Part shown: positions 34,758 to 40,283 of the stretch, piece by piece
Layout of the letters: every line of letters starts with the position of its first letter
How positions within the stretch are numbered: the stretch's first letter is position 1
Assembly: GCA_013151645.1 (NCBI GenBank)
Contig: JAADHU010000007.1
Coordinates: 1-40,283 of the forward strand
Source: Gammaproteobacteria bacterium
GTDB taxonomy: Bacteria; Pseudomonadota; Gammaproteobacteria; Steroidobacterales; Woeseiaceae
Length of the DNA: 40,283 bases
Direction of reading: 5' to 3'
The notes under the pieces: generated by a model
The model's input: only the letters and a program-made list of their open reading frames with translations
What the model was told of the DNA's origin: nothing
The model's database searches: none
Made by a program: the position numbers and the translations under genes

Positions 34758-34928
34758 CTACCTGTAAATGGGTACTTGGCGCGGCAGTTTTCCAGGTTGG
34801 GCAAGAGTAGCCATCGTAAGGATGGCTGGAACGCAGAACCCCAACATCGAATCCTGGTCAAGTGCTGCTGCCGTTACCCCTCGTTTCCCCTTAATGAGTT
34901 CATTCAATCTGGCTTTGGTCCAGTTCAT
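34758..34928 (-). CDS. possible 56-aa small protein or remnant
   Basis: An open frame starting MNWTKARLNELIKGKRG and ending LPRQVPIYR, with the segment QDSMLGFCVPAILTMATLAQ in the middle. The amphipathic basic start and hydrophobic centre look protein-like, and AGAGAGG lies directly before the ATG. It sits in the 426-base gap between the VCBS gene and the 220-aa gene, on the same strand as both. I do not recognise it. It may be an intact small protein or the N-terminus of a lost longer one. The rest of the gap shows nothing. Confidence 0.3.
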   Translation of the reverse strand: MNWTKARLNELIKGKRGVTAAALDQDSMLGFCVPAILTMATLAQPGKLPRQVPIYR

Positions 34929-35073
34929 CCTCTCTGTCAGTGATTATTGACGCGAAAGGAGTAAAAGCCTTGCCACCGCCCTTTTAATCTTTGCAATCTA
35001 TGAGATCAGCGAGATGCAGATGAAATGCACGCCGCAGCTTTTATCGATGTTTTTGGCCATGCCATCTCGCGCG

Positions 35074-35736
35074 CTACGAACAATGGGTCTCGATCAACCT
35101 CCCCATGAATTTCAATTCGCCCGTTGTAATTGAAGACGAGAAATGTCGAACCTTGTGAAACTCGGTTTTGCCGATTTGGTGAAATTTTCCCCATGCTGTA
35201 GTCGCTGGCATCCAGGAAAACACACCGTAGTGTAAGTTAGCGTACTGCATGTTCCTGATCACAGAACCCGGCAACAGAACCAATCGTTTTTCACCGCTAT
35301 TGAATATGGCATCCAGTCGTTTCGCATGTTCAGGATTGAATAGCTCCCAAAACCGCTTTTTGACCGTGCTGCCTACCGTCGGAATATCCAGTAACTCCAC
35401 GAACGATATGTATTTGGCGTGCTGTGAGGACAGCCCCATTGTCTTGAATTTTCGGTGATACGGGACACCGCCTCGATTCTTTTTCAGTGGGTATTCGTCG
35501 AGTAAAAACGGATGGTGCATCCCATAACGTTCCCAAAATTCAACGCCGTTTTCGTGGTACTCGAGGATTCGACGACGAAACCTGTCATGGGCAAAAATTT
35601 CAGCCGAGTAGTTCGCGTCCAAACCCACGAAAATTATTTTCGCCAAGCCAGGTTCCTGACCCTGGTAGGGAATCGGCATCTGAGAGAAGAGCTCGCACAA
35701 CTCTACAGATGGATGAATGTCGTAAGGGGTAGCCAT
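35074..35736 (-). CDS. hypothetical 220-aa protein, faint uracil-DNA-glycosylase-like pattern
   Basis: A soluble 220-residue protein with no signal or membrane segment. Three blocks are spaced as in the uracil-DNA glycosylase fold: KIIFVGLDANYS (33-44) in place of the first catalytic loop, KRLVLLPGSVIRNM (about 150-163) as the central strand, and VRHFSSSIT near the end where family members have HPS. This is only a fold-level resemblance; the key Asp/Asn and HPS residues are not clearly conserved. The codon use looks more AT-rich than the neighbouring VCBS and HNH genes, which may signal transfer. An imperfect inverted repeat lies just upstream of the start. Confidence 0.6.
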   Translation of the reverse strand: MATPYDIHPSVELCELFSQMPIPYQGQEPGLAKIIFVGLDANYSAEIFAHDRFRRRILEYHENGVEFWERYGMHHPFLLDEYPLKKNRGGVPYHRKFKTMGLSSQHAKYISFVELLDIPTVGSTVKKRFWELFNPEHAKRLDAIFNSGEKRLVLLPGSVIRNMQYANLHYGVFSWMPATTAWGKFHQIGKTEFHKVRHFSSSITTGELKFMGRLIETHCS

Positions 35737-35755
35737 ATTTCGGTGTATTATGCAC

Positions 35756-35789
35756 GTAAAATGCCGTCTCGACGTACGGCGTATTTTAC
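35756..35789. promoter_or_regulatory. imperfect inverted repeat upstream of the 220-aa gene
   Basis: GTAAAATGCCGT and ACGGCGTATTTTAC are mirror arms (two extra bases in the second) around CTCGACGT. The centre is 36 bases from the start at 35736, and TATTAT lies at 35746-35751. It looks more like an operator than a terminator because no T-run follows. Confidence 0.35.
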
Positions 35790-35880
35790 TCTGGCCCCAT
35801 ACCTTGGAACCGGCCAGTTTTGTTATCCGGCCGACCTACCCAAGAACCGTGCAAATCATTTGCCCGCTGTCGAATCACAA

Positions 35881-35994
35881 ATGCTTTCCCTCGGTACACA
35901 AGCGCCGGCGTTTACCTTGCCTGACCCTGACGGAAAACTGCATTCATTACGCGAGGGCGCCCAAGCGTATCGTGCCACCGGCTACGGCGTCTGA
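35881..35994 (+). pseudogene. N-terminal fragment of an AhpC/TSA-type peroxiredoxin
   Basis: From ATG 35881 the frame reads MLSLGTQAPAFTLPDPDGKL then HSLRE, the characteristic start of bacterioferritin-comigratory/thioredoxin-like peroxiredoxins. It then turns into unrelated sequence and stops at 35994 after 37 codons. The catalytic Cys block is absent. A short gene scrap in the gap between the 220-aa and HNH genes. Confidence 0.6.
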
Positions 35995-36063
35995 ATGACG
36001 CCGACTTACGGCTCCTCTCGCAGGAAAAGGGTCATGTCATGCGGGATATCGAAGATTAGGTCG

Positions 36064-37335
36064 TTAGTGCCAGTAAACAGGTGGCGGCAGCTCCCGACAA
36101 GCGGGACCGAGCTCCGACACAAAGTTATCCGTGCCGCTCAATAATCCCCCCGCTGGGGGATTGTTGATCAACCCGAAAACATCCCCAATGTCATCATCTA
36201 TCGTGTCATGTGTTCTGTAACCGCAGTCCGGAATGGCCCGTCCGTCCGGACGTTTGAAGAACCAGCGGTTCTGGTAGTCACGCTGGAGCGTAAATCCACC
36301 CTCGTGCACGAGCTTGTGATGACGTGAGCACAGCAGCATCAGGTTGTCGAGACTGGTTTCGCCACCAGCAGACCAATGCTCTATGTGATGCGCGTCGACA
36401 AAGCGCGTGTGGTGACAACCGGGAAACGCACAACTTTTGTCCCTTGCGATCAGGGCGCGTTTGATGGCCGTTGGCACGGTTCTGGTCTTGCGACCGATAT
36501 TCAATGGCTCCCCGCTCTCATCTTCGCCGATAACCACCGCATGACCATCGCAACACAGTCGTTTGACACTTTCGATGGGGAGGTTTGAACGACCGTTGCC
36601 GGTAGCGAGTGCCGACTGATCGACGTGGATTGTCACCAGGTAGTCGTCCGACGTATTCCGTGTTTGCTTTGCATTACCCGACAGATACCCACTCGCCATC
36701 GATACCATCGCATCGGCCTGTCGGGCTGAAAAGGATTCATCGACAAACTCCACCTTTGCCGCAGAATCATCGCGTGCCTTGTCGAGCGCTTTGGCCACCA
36801 GCTCGCCGGTCTCAATGGGAAGTTCAACGGTGATCGTCATCGTTCCCCGTTCGGCATTTCGACTAACACGCAGCGATCGATTGGCAAACGCACGCTGCGC
36901 GCCATCGAGGGAATCTGCCATGCCGCAACGCAACTCCCGGCAGCGTTCTTCAACGCGAGCCGTCGGCGTCTTCAAGGCAAACGACAAGAGTTCCTCTTCA
37001 TTGTGAGCGCCAAGTACACGTGTCATCGCCCGAACTTTGGAGTACGACAGGTCGCCCGTTGCAAACGCGACCGCCATATCAGGCAGCGTCTTGAGTGCGT
37101 GTGCCACACGGACTTTTTCACGGGCGGCATTCATGGAAAGGTCGCAGCGATAGTGCAGCCACTCGGCACAGTTGCCAAGGCCCCATTTCAACCAGCCGGC
37201 ACGCTCGTCGAACTGGCGAATAAGCACGAGTAACTCGTAGGTAGCCGCGTTGATTCGGGCGGCGAGATTGACGATGTCGCGATCGAGTTCGTCAATGGAG
37301 ATAAGACGATTATCGGGTGATTTTGCTGGCTTCAT
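36064..37335 (-). CDS. DUF222-HNH endonuclease-type protein
   Basis: A 423-residue protein. Residues about 20-270 are the helical DUF222 domain (WLHYRCDLSMNAAREKVRVA, LSYSKVRAMTRV). Residues 295-350 are an HNH nuclease with two Cys pairs for zinc and the His cluster: CAFPGC (302/307), DAHHIEHW (316/317), NLMLLCSRHH (Cys336, His339/340). The spacing is canonical. Proteins of this type occur in many copies in some actinobacteria and gammaproteobacteria and are often linked to mobile or variable regions; their role is unknown. AGGGA precedes the ATG by seven bases. Confidence 0.9.
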   Translation of the reverse strand: MKPAKSPDNRLISIDELDRDIVNLAARINAATYELLVLIRQFDERAGWLKWGLGNCAEWLHYRCDLSMNAAREKVRVAHALKTLPDMAVAFATGDLSYSKVRAMTRVLGAHNEEELLSFALKTPTARVEERCRELRCGMADSLDGAQRAFANRSLRVSRNAERGTMTITVELPIETGELVAKALDKARDDSAAKVEFVDESFSARQADAMVSMASGYLSGNAKQTRNTSDDYLVTIHVDQSALATGNGRSNLPIESVKRLCCDGHAVVIGEDESGEPLNIGRKTRTVPTAIKRALIARDKSCAFPGCHHTRFVDAHHIEHWSAGGETSLDNLMLLCSRHHKLVHEGGFTLQRDYQNRWFFKRPDGRAIPDCGYRTHDTIDDDIGDVFGLINNPPAGGLLSGTDNFVSELGPACRELPPPVYWH

Positions 37336-37421
37336 GACACGTCCCTGTGGCTCGAATAAGACCTGTAATTATAACCAGCAATTCTCTACAAATCAATTTA
37401 TATTCAAAGGCTTATATCTCT

Positions 37422-38909
37422 TCAACGTCGGCCTTGCAAAAACCTCACAATCTCCACCATCGCTGCCGTATCCACCCAGCAGTACTTCAGCAACTTCGCC
37501 TGCAGATCCGCCTTACGCTCCGGCGTCGTCTCCGCGTGAATTGCCTCAAGGAAAAAGTTCGCAGCAGCCATGCCTTCGTTTACTTCACCCAGCTCTTTGT
37601 AATTGATGCTCGACGCAACCGCGGGACCGATGTACTTGAGCGACCAGGACCCGAGCATGTCCGGATGGTAGTAATACTTCTTCGTGACATTGGCGAGATC
37701 GACTATCCGCTCGACGATCGCCAGGAGCGGCGCTTGCAGATCCGGAAATAGGCCTGCCAACTGTCTGATGACCCGCTCTTCGACCGTTGTGTATTCGAAC
37801 ACGGGTCCTGAGTCACCAAGACACTCGATAAGCGACTCAGCCAAAGCGCGCATCGGCGGCTCACCCGACAGATCCAGAAACTCCTCGTGTCGAACGCTGG
37901 CCAACGATCCATCGCCCTTGCCGTCGTCGATATGAACGGACCATTGAACAGGAACCTGTTTATACGGCTGCGTGCCCTTCCATATCGGAATGGCAGGACC
38001 CGTTGTTTCAAAATCCAGGTAGTACCGTGGGTATGGCAAAGCCTCAAGGACCTCTTTCGCGCCGGCGAGGACTTCAGGTTTGCCAGACTTTGTGACCCGA
38101 TAAATCCACTCGCGCTTGGCGCCTTTGATCTCGTAAGTCGGGATGTCGCGTATATCTTTCAGTCCCTTGTTCACCCACGCGAATATGTCCTTCCTGGCGC
38201 CACGGATGCCAATAATTGGATACTGGCTGTCTGTCGGCCAGCAGACCGACTGAAACTCGCACGGATAGGGCGCTGCGCAGTGTCTCCCGACAGGCACGTC
38301 CGGCATGTCGCCCATCACCGTTGCGCCTGACGTGGCGACGAGCGCAGTGACCTCGCCCTGAAGGCGTTCGGCAAACTCTGTTACGTCTTCTTTCTTGATC
38401 AGCGCGTCGTAATCACCGTCGCCCTGATACTCGAACTGGTTATCGATATAGGCGAGCGATATGGACTTGATCGACAGACCCGCACCGCGCAGCACCCATA
38501 GCTGGATCGCCGCATCGAACTTGTTTACGTCTTTGACAGATGCGCCCGACTTAACTTCGATCACATGCCAGGCATCCATTACGTCAGCACGAATCAAAAC
38601 GCCTTCATGCTCAAAGGTCGCCTCGAACACAGGAAAGTCGATTCCACCCGCTAACAACTCGTTCGTATCGGTGAACATGACACTCGAGTCACGGTTGTAC
38701 GGAATCTCAACGGAGTCCGTGGTGCCGTATTTATCCTGCGCTATTTTTCCGACACGATTACCTACGTCGAAGATGGCCTGGCGATCGTCTGAGTCCTCGG
38801 CGAGGTCAGGGCGATGCTTGTCCAGATAGAGTTTTTTCTGGCATTGCCAGGCGGCGATGAGTTTGGATTTGGAGAAGTAGGGTTTTGGGCCGGACATACT
38901 TGTACTCAT
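37422..38909 (-). CDS. DUF2779 protein: Cas4-like Fe-S nuclease fused to a DEDD-type exonuclease
   Basis: A 495-residue protein with two nuclease-like halves. The N-terminal half has a PD-(D/E)XK core: Asp109 in IRADVMD, then Glu118-x-Lys120 in HVIEVKSG. It also has one early Cys (Cys23, WQCQKKLYL) with three later Cys at 211, 217 and 223 (CAAPYPCEFQSVCW), the pattern of the 4Fe-4S cluster in Cas4/AddB. The C-terminal half (DUF2779) has LDFETTG (Asp299, Glu301) and a closing YCWVDTAAM (Asp480), like DEDD RNase-H-fold exonucleases. It is presumably a DNA end-processing enzyme. No cas genes are nearby. A broken second copy lies at the right edge of the window. Confidence 0.85.
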   Translation of the reverse strand: MSTSMSGPKPYFSKSKLIAAWQCQKKLYLDKHRPDLAEDSDDRQAIFDVGNRVGKIAQDKYGTTDSVEIPYNRDSSVMFTDTNELLAGGIDFPVFEATFEHEGVLIRADVMDAWHVIEVKSGASVKDVNKFDAAIQLWVLRGAGLSIKSISLAYIDNQFEYQGDGDYDALIKKEDVTEFAERLQGEVTALVATSGATVMGDMPDVPVGRHCAAPYPCEFQSVCWPTDSQYPIIGIRGARKDIFAWVNKGLKDIRDIPTYEIKGAKREWIYRVTKSGKPEVLAGAKEVLEALPYPRYYLDFETTGPAIPIWKGTQPYKQVPVQWSVHIDDGKGDGSLASVRHEEFLDLSGEPPMRALAESLIECLGDSGPVFEYTTVEERVIRQLAGLFPDLQAPLLAIVERIVDLANVTKKYYYHPDMLGSWSLKYIGPAVASSINYKELGEVNEGMAAANFFLEAIHAETTPERKADLQAKLLKYCWVDTAAMVEIVRFLQGRR

Positions 38910-38977
38910 GATTGGTTCACGTTGCGATCGGATCCTACTCCGTTATCAATCGGATTGAGCCTTGTAATTAGATACTC

Positions 38978-39103
38978 CTCATCGGCGGCAATGTTTTGCA
39001 TGGCTGCGTGGTCAAGTCAGGTGTCGAGGGGGCAGACGGCGGCAGGGTTGCGTGAGAATGGGTTTTGGGTGAAGACGTCGATATGGTAGATGGGGATTTT
39101 TAT
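38978..39103 (-). pseudogene. PhzF-family N-terminal remnant, start lost and nonsense-mutated
   Basis: The minus strand reads KIPIYHIDVFTQNPFSRNPA then AVCPLDT, the typical N-terminus of PhzF-like isomerases. The start codon position is ATA (39101-39103) with GGGAG just before it, so the ATG has mutated. TGA replaces the expected Trp after CPLDT (39017-39019), and reading through it gives LDHAAMQNIAADE, which also fits PhzF. The remaining ~240 residues are gone; the DUF2779 gene starts 68 bases further on. Confidence 0.75.
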
Positions 39104-39135
39104 ATTTCTCCCGGAGTTTCTCTGCGGCGACCCAC

Positions 39136-39498
39136 TTAGAGGCGTCGGCTCGACGTCGCTTTGATCGCTTTCTTTGTCCTCTTGATATCCAGCATTGGCT
39201 GCGTGCTGAAATTTATGCCGCAAGCACACAGCAGAGAGTGAAAGGTTGTAAATGACGTGCGTGTCTCCGGCTTCAATGTCTTGAATACAGTGCTGCGGTT
39301 GATGCCGGCTTTCTTCGCGATTTTCACAACACCACGGGCACGGATTACATCGGCGACGGCGGTTTTAAATATAACTTCGTCGCCTTCGAGTAGTGCTTCG
39401 TTCACATACGCAGAGGCATAGGTCGGGTCCAGTAATTTCTCGTAAAGCCGTTCCCGTAGATTTGACGGAACGCTGGCCGGTGTTTTTCCCTTACTCAT
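39136..39498 (-). CDS. HigA-type antitoxin (HTH)
   Basis: A 120-residue antitoxin. Residues about 44-85 form a helix-turn-helix of the addiction-module antidote family (AVADVIRARGVVKIAKKAGI then NRSTVFKTL). The N-terminal part (YASAYVNEALLEGDEVIFKT) is also typical. It begins inside the toxin stop (four-base overlap), so it is translationally coupled and would neutralise the toxin and repress the shared promoter. The toxin-first order is that of higBA-like loci. Confidence 0.88.
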   Translation of the reverse strand: MSKGKTPASVPSNLRERLYEKLLDPTYASAYVNEALLEGDEVIFKTAVADVIRARGVVKIAKKAGINRSTVFKTLKPETRTSFTTFHSLLCACGINFSTQPMLDIKRTKKAIKATSSRRL

Positions 39499-39812
39499 TT
39501 GGTTCTCGCTTTAAAGTCCTTCAGTCTATCTCGTGCCGTCTTGATCGCTCGTTTCTGTGTGCCTTTATCTGAACCACCCAGTAGTAAAATGACCGCCTGG
39601 TCCACATAGGCGAAGTAGATACGCAATCCCGGGCCCAACAAGCGCATTTCGAATAATCCGCCCCGGAGCGAACTACAGTCGCCAAAATGATCGTGATCTT
39701 CAACAGCAGCAACTCTTCGTTCAATGGCTCTATGATCCCGTCCATCCAACGAATTGAACCACTCATCAAATGGCACGCGACCGGTATCACTCTGGTAGTG
39801 CTCGATTCTCAA
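39495..39812 (-). CDS. RelE/ParE-superfamily (HigB-like) toxin
   Basis: A 105-residue toxin of the phage-derived Gp49/HigB-like group, expected to cleave mRNA at the ribosome. Family signs are VPFDEWFNSLDGRDHRAIER, a basic core (LRGGLFEMRLLGPGLRIYFA) and the ending LLLGGSDKGTQKRAIKTARD with several Lys/Arg. It is the first gene of the pair, with the palindrome at 39833-39848 just upstream. The frame is intact, so the module is probably functional. Confidence 0.88.
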   Translation of the reverse strand: MRIEHYQSDTGRVPFDEWFNSLDGRDHRAIERRVAAVEDHDHFGDCSSLRGGLFEMRLLGPGLRIYFAYVDQAVILLLGGSDKGTQKRAIKTARDRLKDFKARTK

Positions 39813-39832
39813 AGGCAGACTCTATCAGTTAG

Positions 39833-39848
39833 GTTGCCTACAGGCAAC
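39833..39848. promoter_or_regulatory. palindromic operator candidate for the toxin-antitoxin pair
   Basis: GTTGCCT-AC-AGGCAAC is a perfect palindrome with seven-base arms, 21 bases upstream of the toxin start. This is the place and form expected for the HTH antitoxin's own operator. Confidence 0.6.
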
Positions 39849-39906
39849 GTAGCGGTTTCCGTTTTGAGAGATACGAATCAACGACAGCGAATCGGCTTTA
39901 GAGGCT

Positions 39907-39925
39907 GTTCCGAGGTCTTCGGAAC
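39907..39925. other. second inverted repeat upstream of the toxin gene
   Basis: GTTCCGA and TCGGAAC pair perfectly around GGTCT. It lies in the 269-base gap between the toxin gene and the DUF2779 remnant. It could be the terminator-like end of lost sequence or another dyad; no T-run follows. Confidence 0.3.
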
Positions 39926-40081
39926 CAGGAAGGTTCGCAGGCGCGCCCTGGTGCGCCGTTACTCATCGACGGATCACTAATTACGGTAAGTTGCAATAAT
40001 GTCTTGCCTCATCTTTTTTTCAATCCTCTTAACTACGCACAATCACCAAATCAGGAAAAGTGTCCGGTATCTGCTGTCCTA

Positions 40082-40283
40082 TCAGTGTTGAATTTCAGCA
40101 TCGAACTTGATTACATCTTTGGCCGATGTACCGGACCTATTTTCGATGACATGCCAACAGTCGGCCGCCGGAATCATCACATCTGCCCTAATCAGGACGC
40201 GTTCGTGCTGGAAGGTTGATTCGAAGATCGGGTTGCCCTTGAAATCATCTTTCGTCGCACCCTACGATTCGACAACTTTCTCG
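40082..40283 (-). pseudogene. broken second DUF2779 copy, continuing past the window edge
   Basis: The minus strand reads NPIFESTFQHERVLIRADVM, then WHVIENRSGTSAKDV and IKFDAEIQH followed by TGA at 40082-40084. It lines up with residues about 93-137 of the intact DUF2779 protein (VFEATFEHEGVLIRADVMDA). The nuclease Glu-x-Lys is altered to Glu-x-Arg (IENRSG), and three extra codons precede WHV. An in-frame TAG lies at 40262-40264. After the TGA the similarity ends. The remainder, if any, is outside the window. Confidence 0.75.

Noticed and set aside
37422-38909. Cas4 of a CRISPR system
   Set aside because: The N-terminal half is Cas4-like, but the DEDD half and the absence of other cas genes or repeats fit the DUF2779 family instead.
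40030-40082. Possible edge of a mobile element at the DUF2779 remnant
   Set aside because: The sequence after the remnant's stop shows no clear terminal inverted repeat or target duplication within the window.

Overview
This is a bacterial chromosome segment of moderately high GC content. It most resembles an aerobic, heterotrophic gammaproteobacterium. The best pointers are the membrane-anchored TPR protein with the 'ELKRRNVFRVAAAYAIG' N-terminus, DjlA, CocE/NonD and DUF885 secreted hydrolases, a LuxR-type regulator of the '(L/R)KGLSRKEI' kind, and a DUF222-HNH protein; Woeseia-like lineages carry such sets. That placement is inference. I saw no rRNA, tRNA, CRISPR array, complete insertion sequence or prophage.

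Layout. 0.1-3.8 kb: a small lipoprotein and an MFS transporter (minus strand), divergent from a PYROXD2/phytoene-desaturase-type FAD oxidoreductase. 3.8-11.7 kb: the main system, a plus-strand operon of a corrinoid protein, a methylcorrinoid:tetrahydrofolate methyltransferase, a RACo-type corrinoid activator, a divergent MetF and two non-pyrrolysine MttB-family methyltransferases. The second MttB gene is split by a +1 frameshift near 11027. The logic is: methylamine or betaine substrate -> MttB -> Co(I) corrinoid -> THF -> MetF run oxidatively, with RACo repairing inactive Co(II). Every enzyme that must touch the corrinoid protein carries an arginine-rich terminus, MetF does not, and the corrinoid protein has a 35-residue N-terminus with 15 acidic and no basic residues. 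I regard this as the most interesting signal in the window.

11.7-15.3 kb: a divergent SAM-type methyltransferase and an exported CocE/NonD hydrolase. 15.3-19.3 kb: a LysR regulator divergent from GST and SDR genes, followed by three gene remnants: an SDR that lost its catalytic core, a cytochrome b561 C-terminus and a headless LuxR-type regulator. 19.3-27.5 kb (minus strand): a lipoprotein made of four repeats with invariant Cys pairs, a C-terminal scrap of a duplicated DUF885 gene, DjlA, intact DUF885, a small membrane protein and a DUF305-LVIVD fusion. 27.8-31.3 kb (plus strand): a TPR signalling-type protein and a diguanylate cyclase. 31.4-34.7 kb (minus strand): a second CocE/NonD hydrolase and a VCBS/ASPIC-UnbV protein.

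34.7-40.3 kb looks like a plastic, decaying region. It holds an orphan small ORF, an unknown 220-aa protein, a peroxiredoxin N-terminal scrap, a DUF222-HNH protein, a Cas4-like/DEDD double nuclease (DUF2779), a PhzF remnant with a lost start codon, a HigBA-type toxin-antitoxin pair with a palindromic operator, and a second, broken DUF2779 copy running off the right edge. All functions are read from sequence motifs by eye; no search was run.
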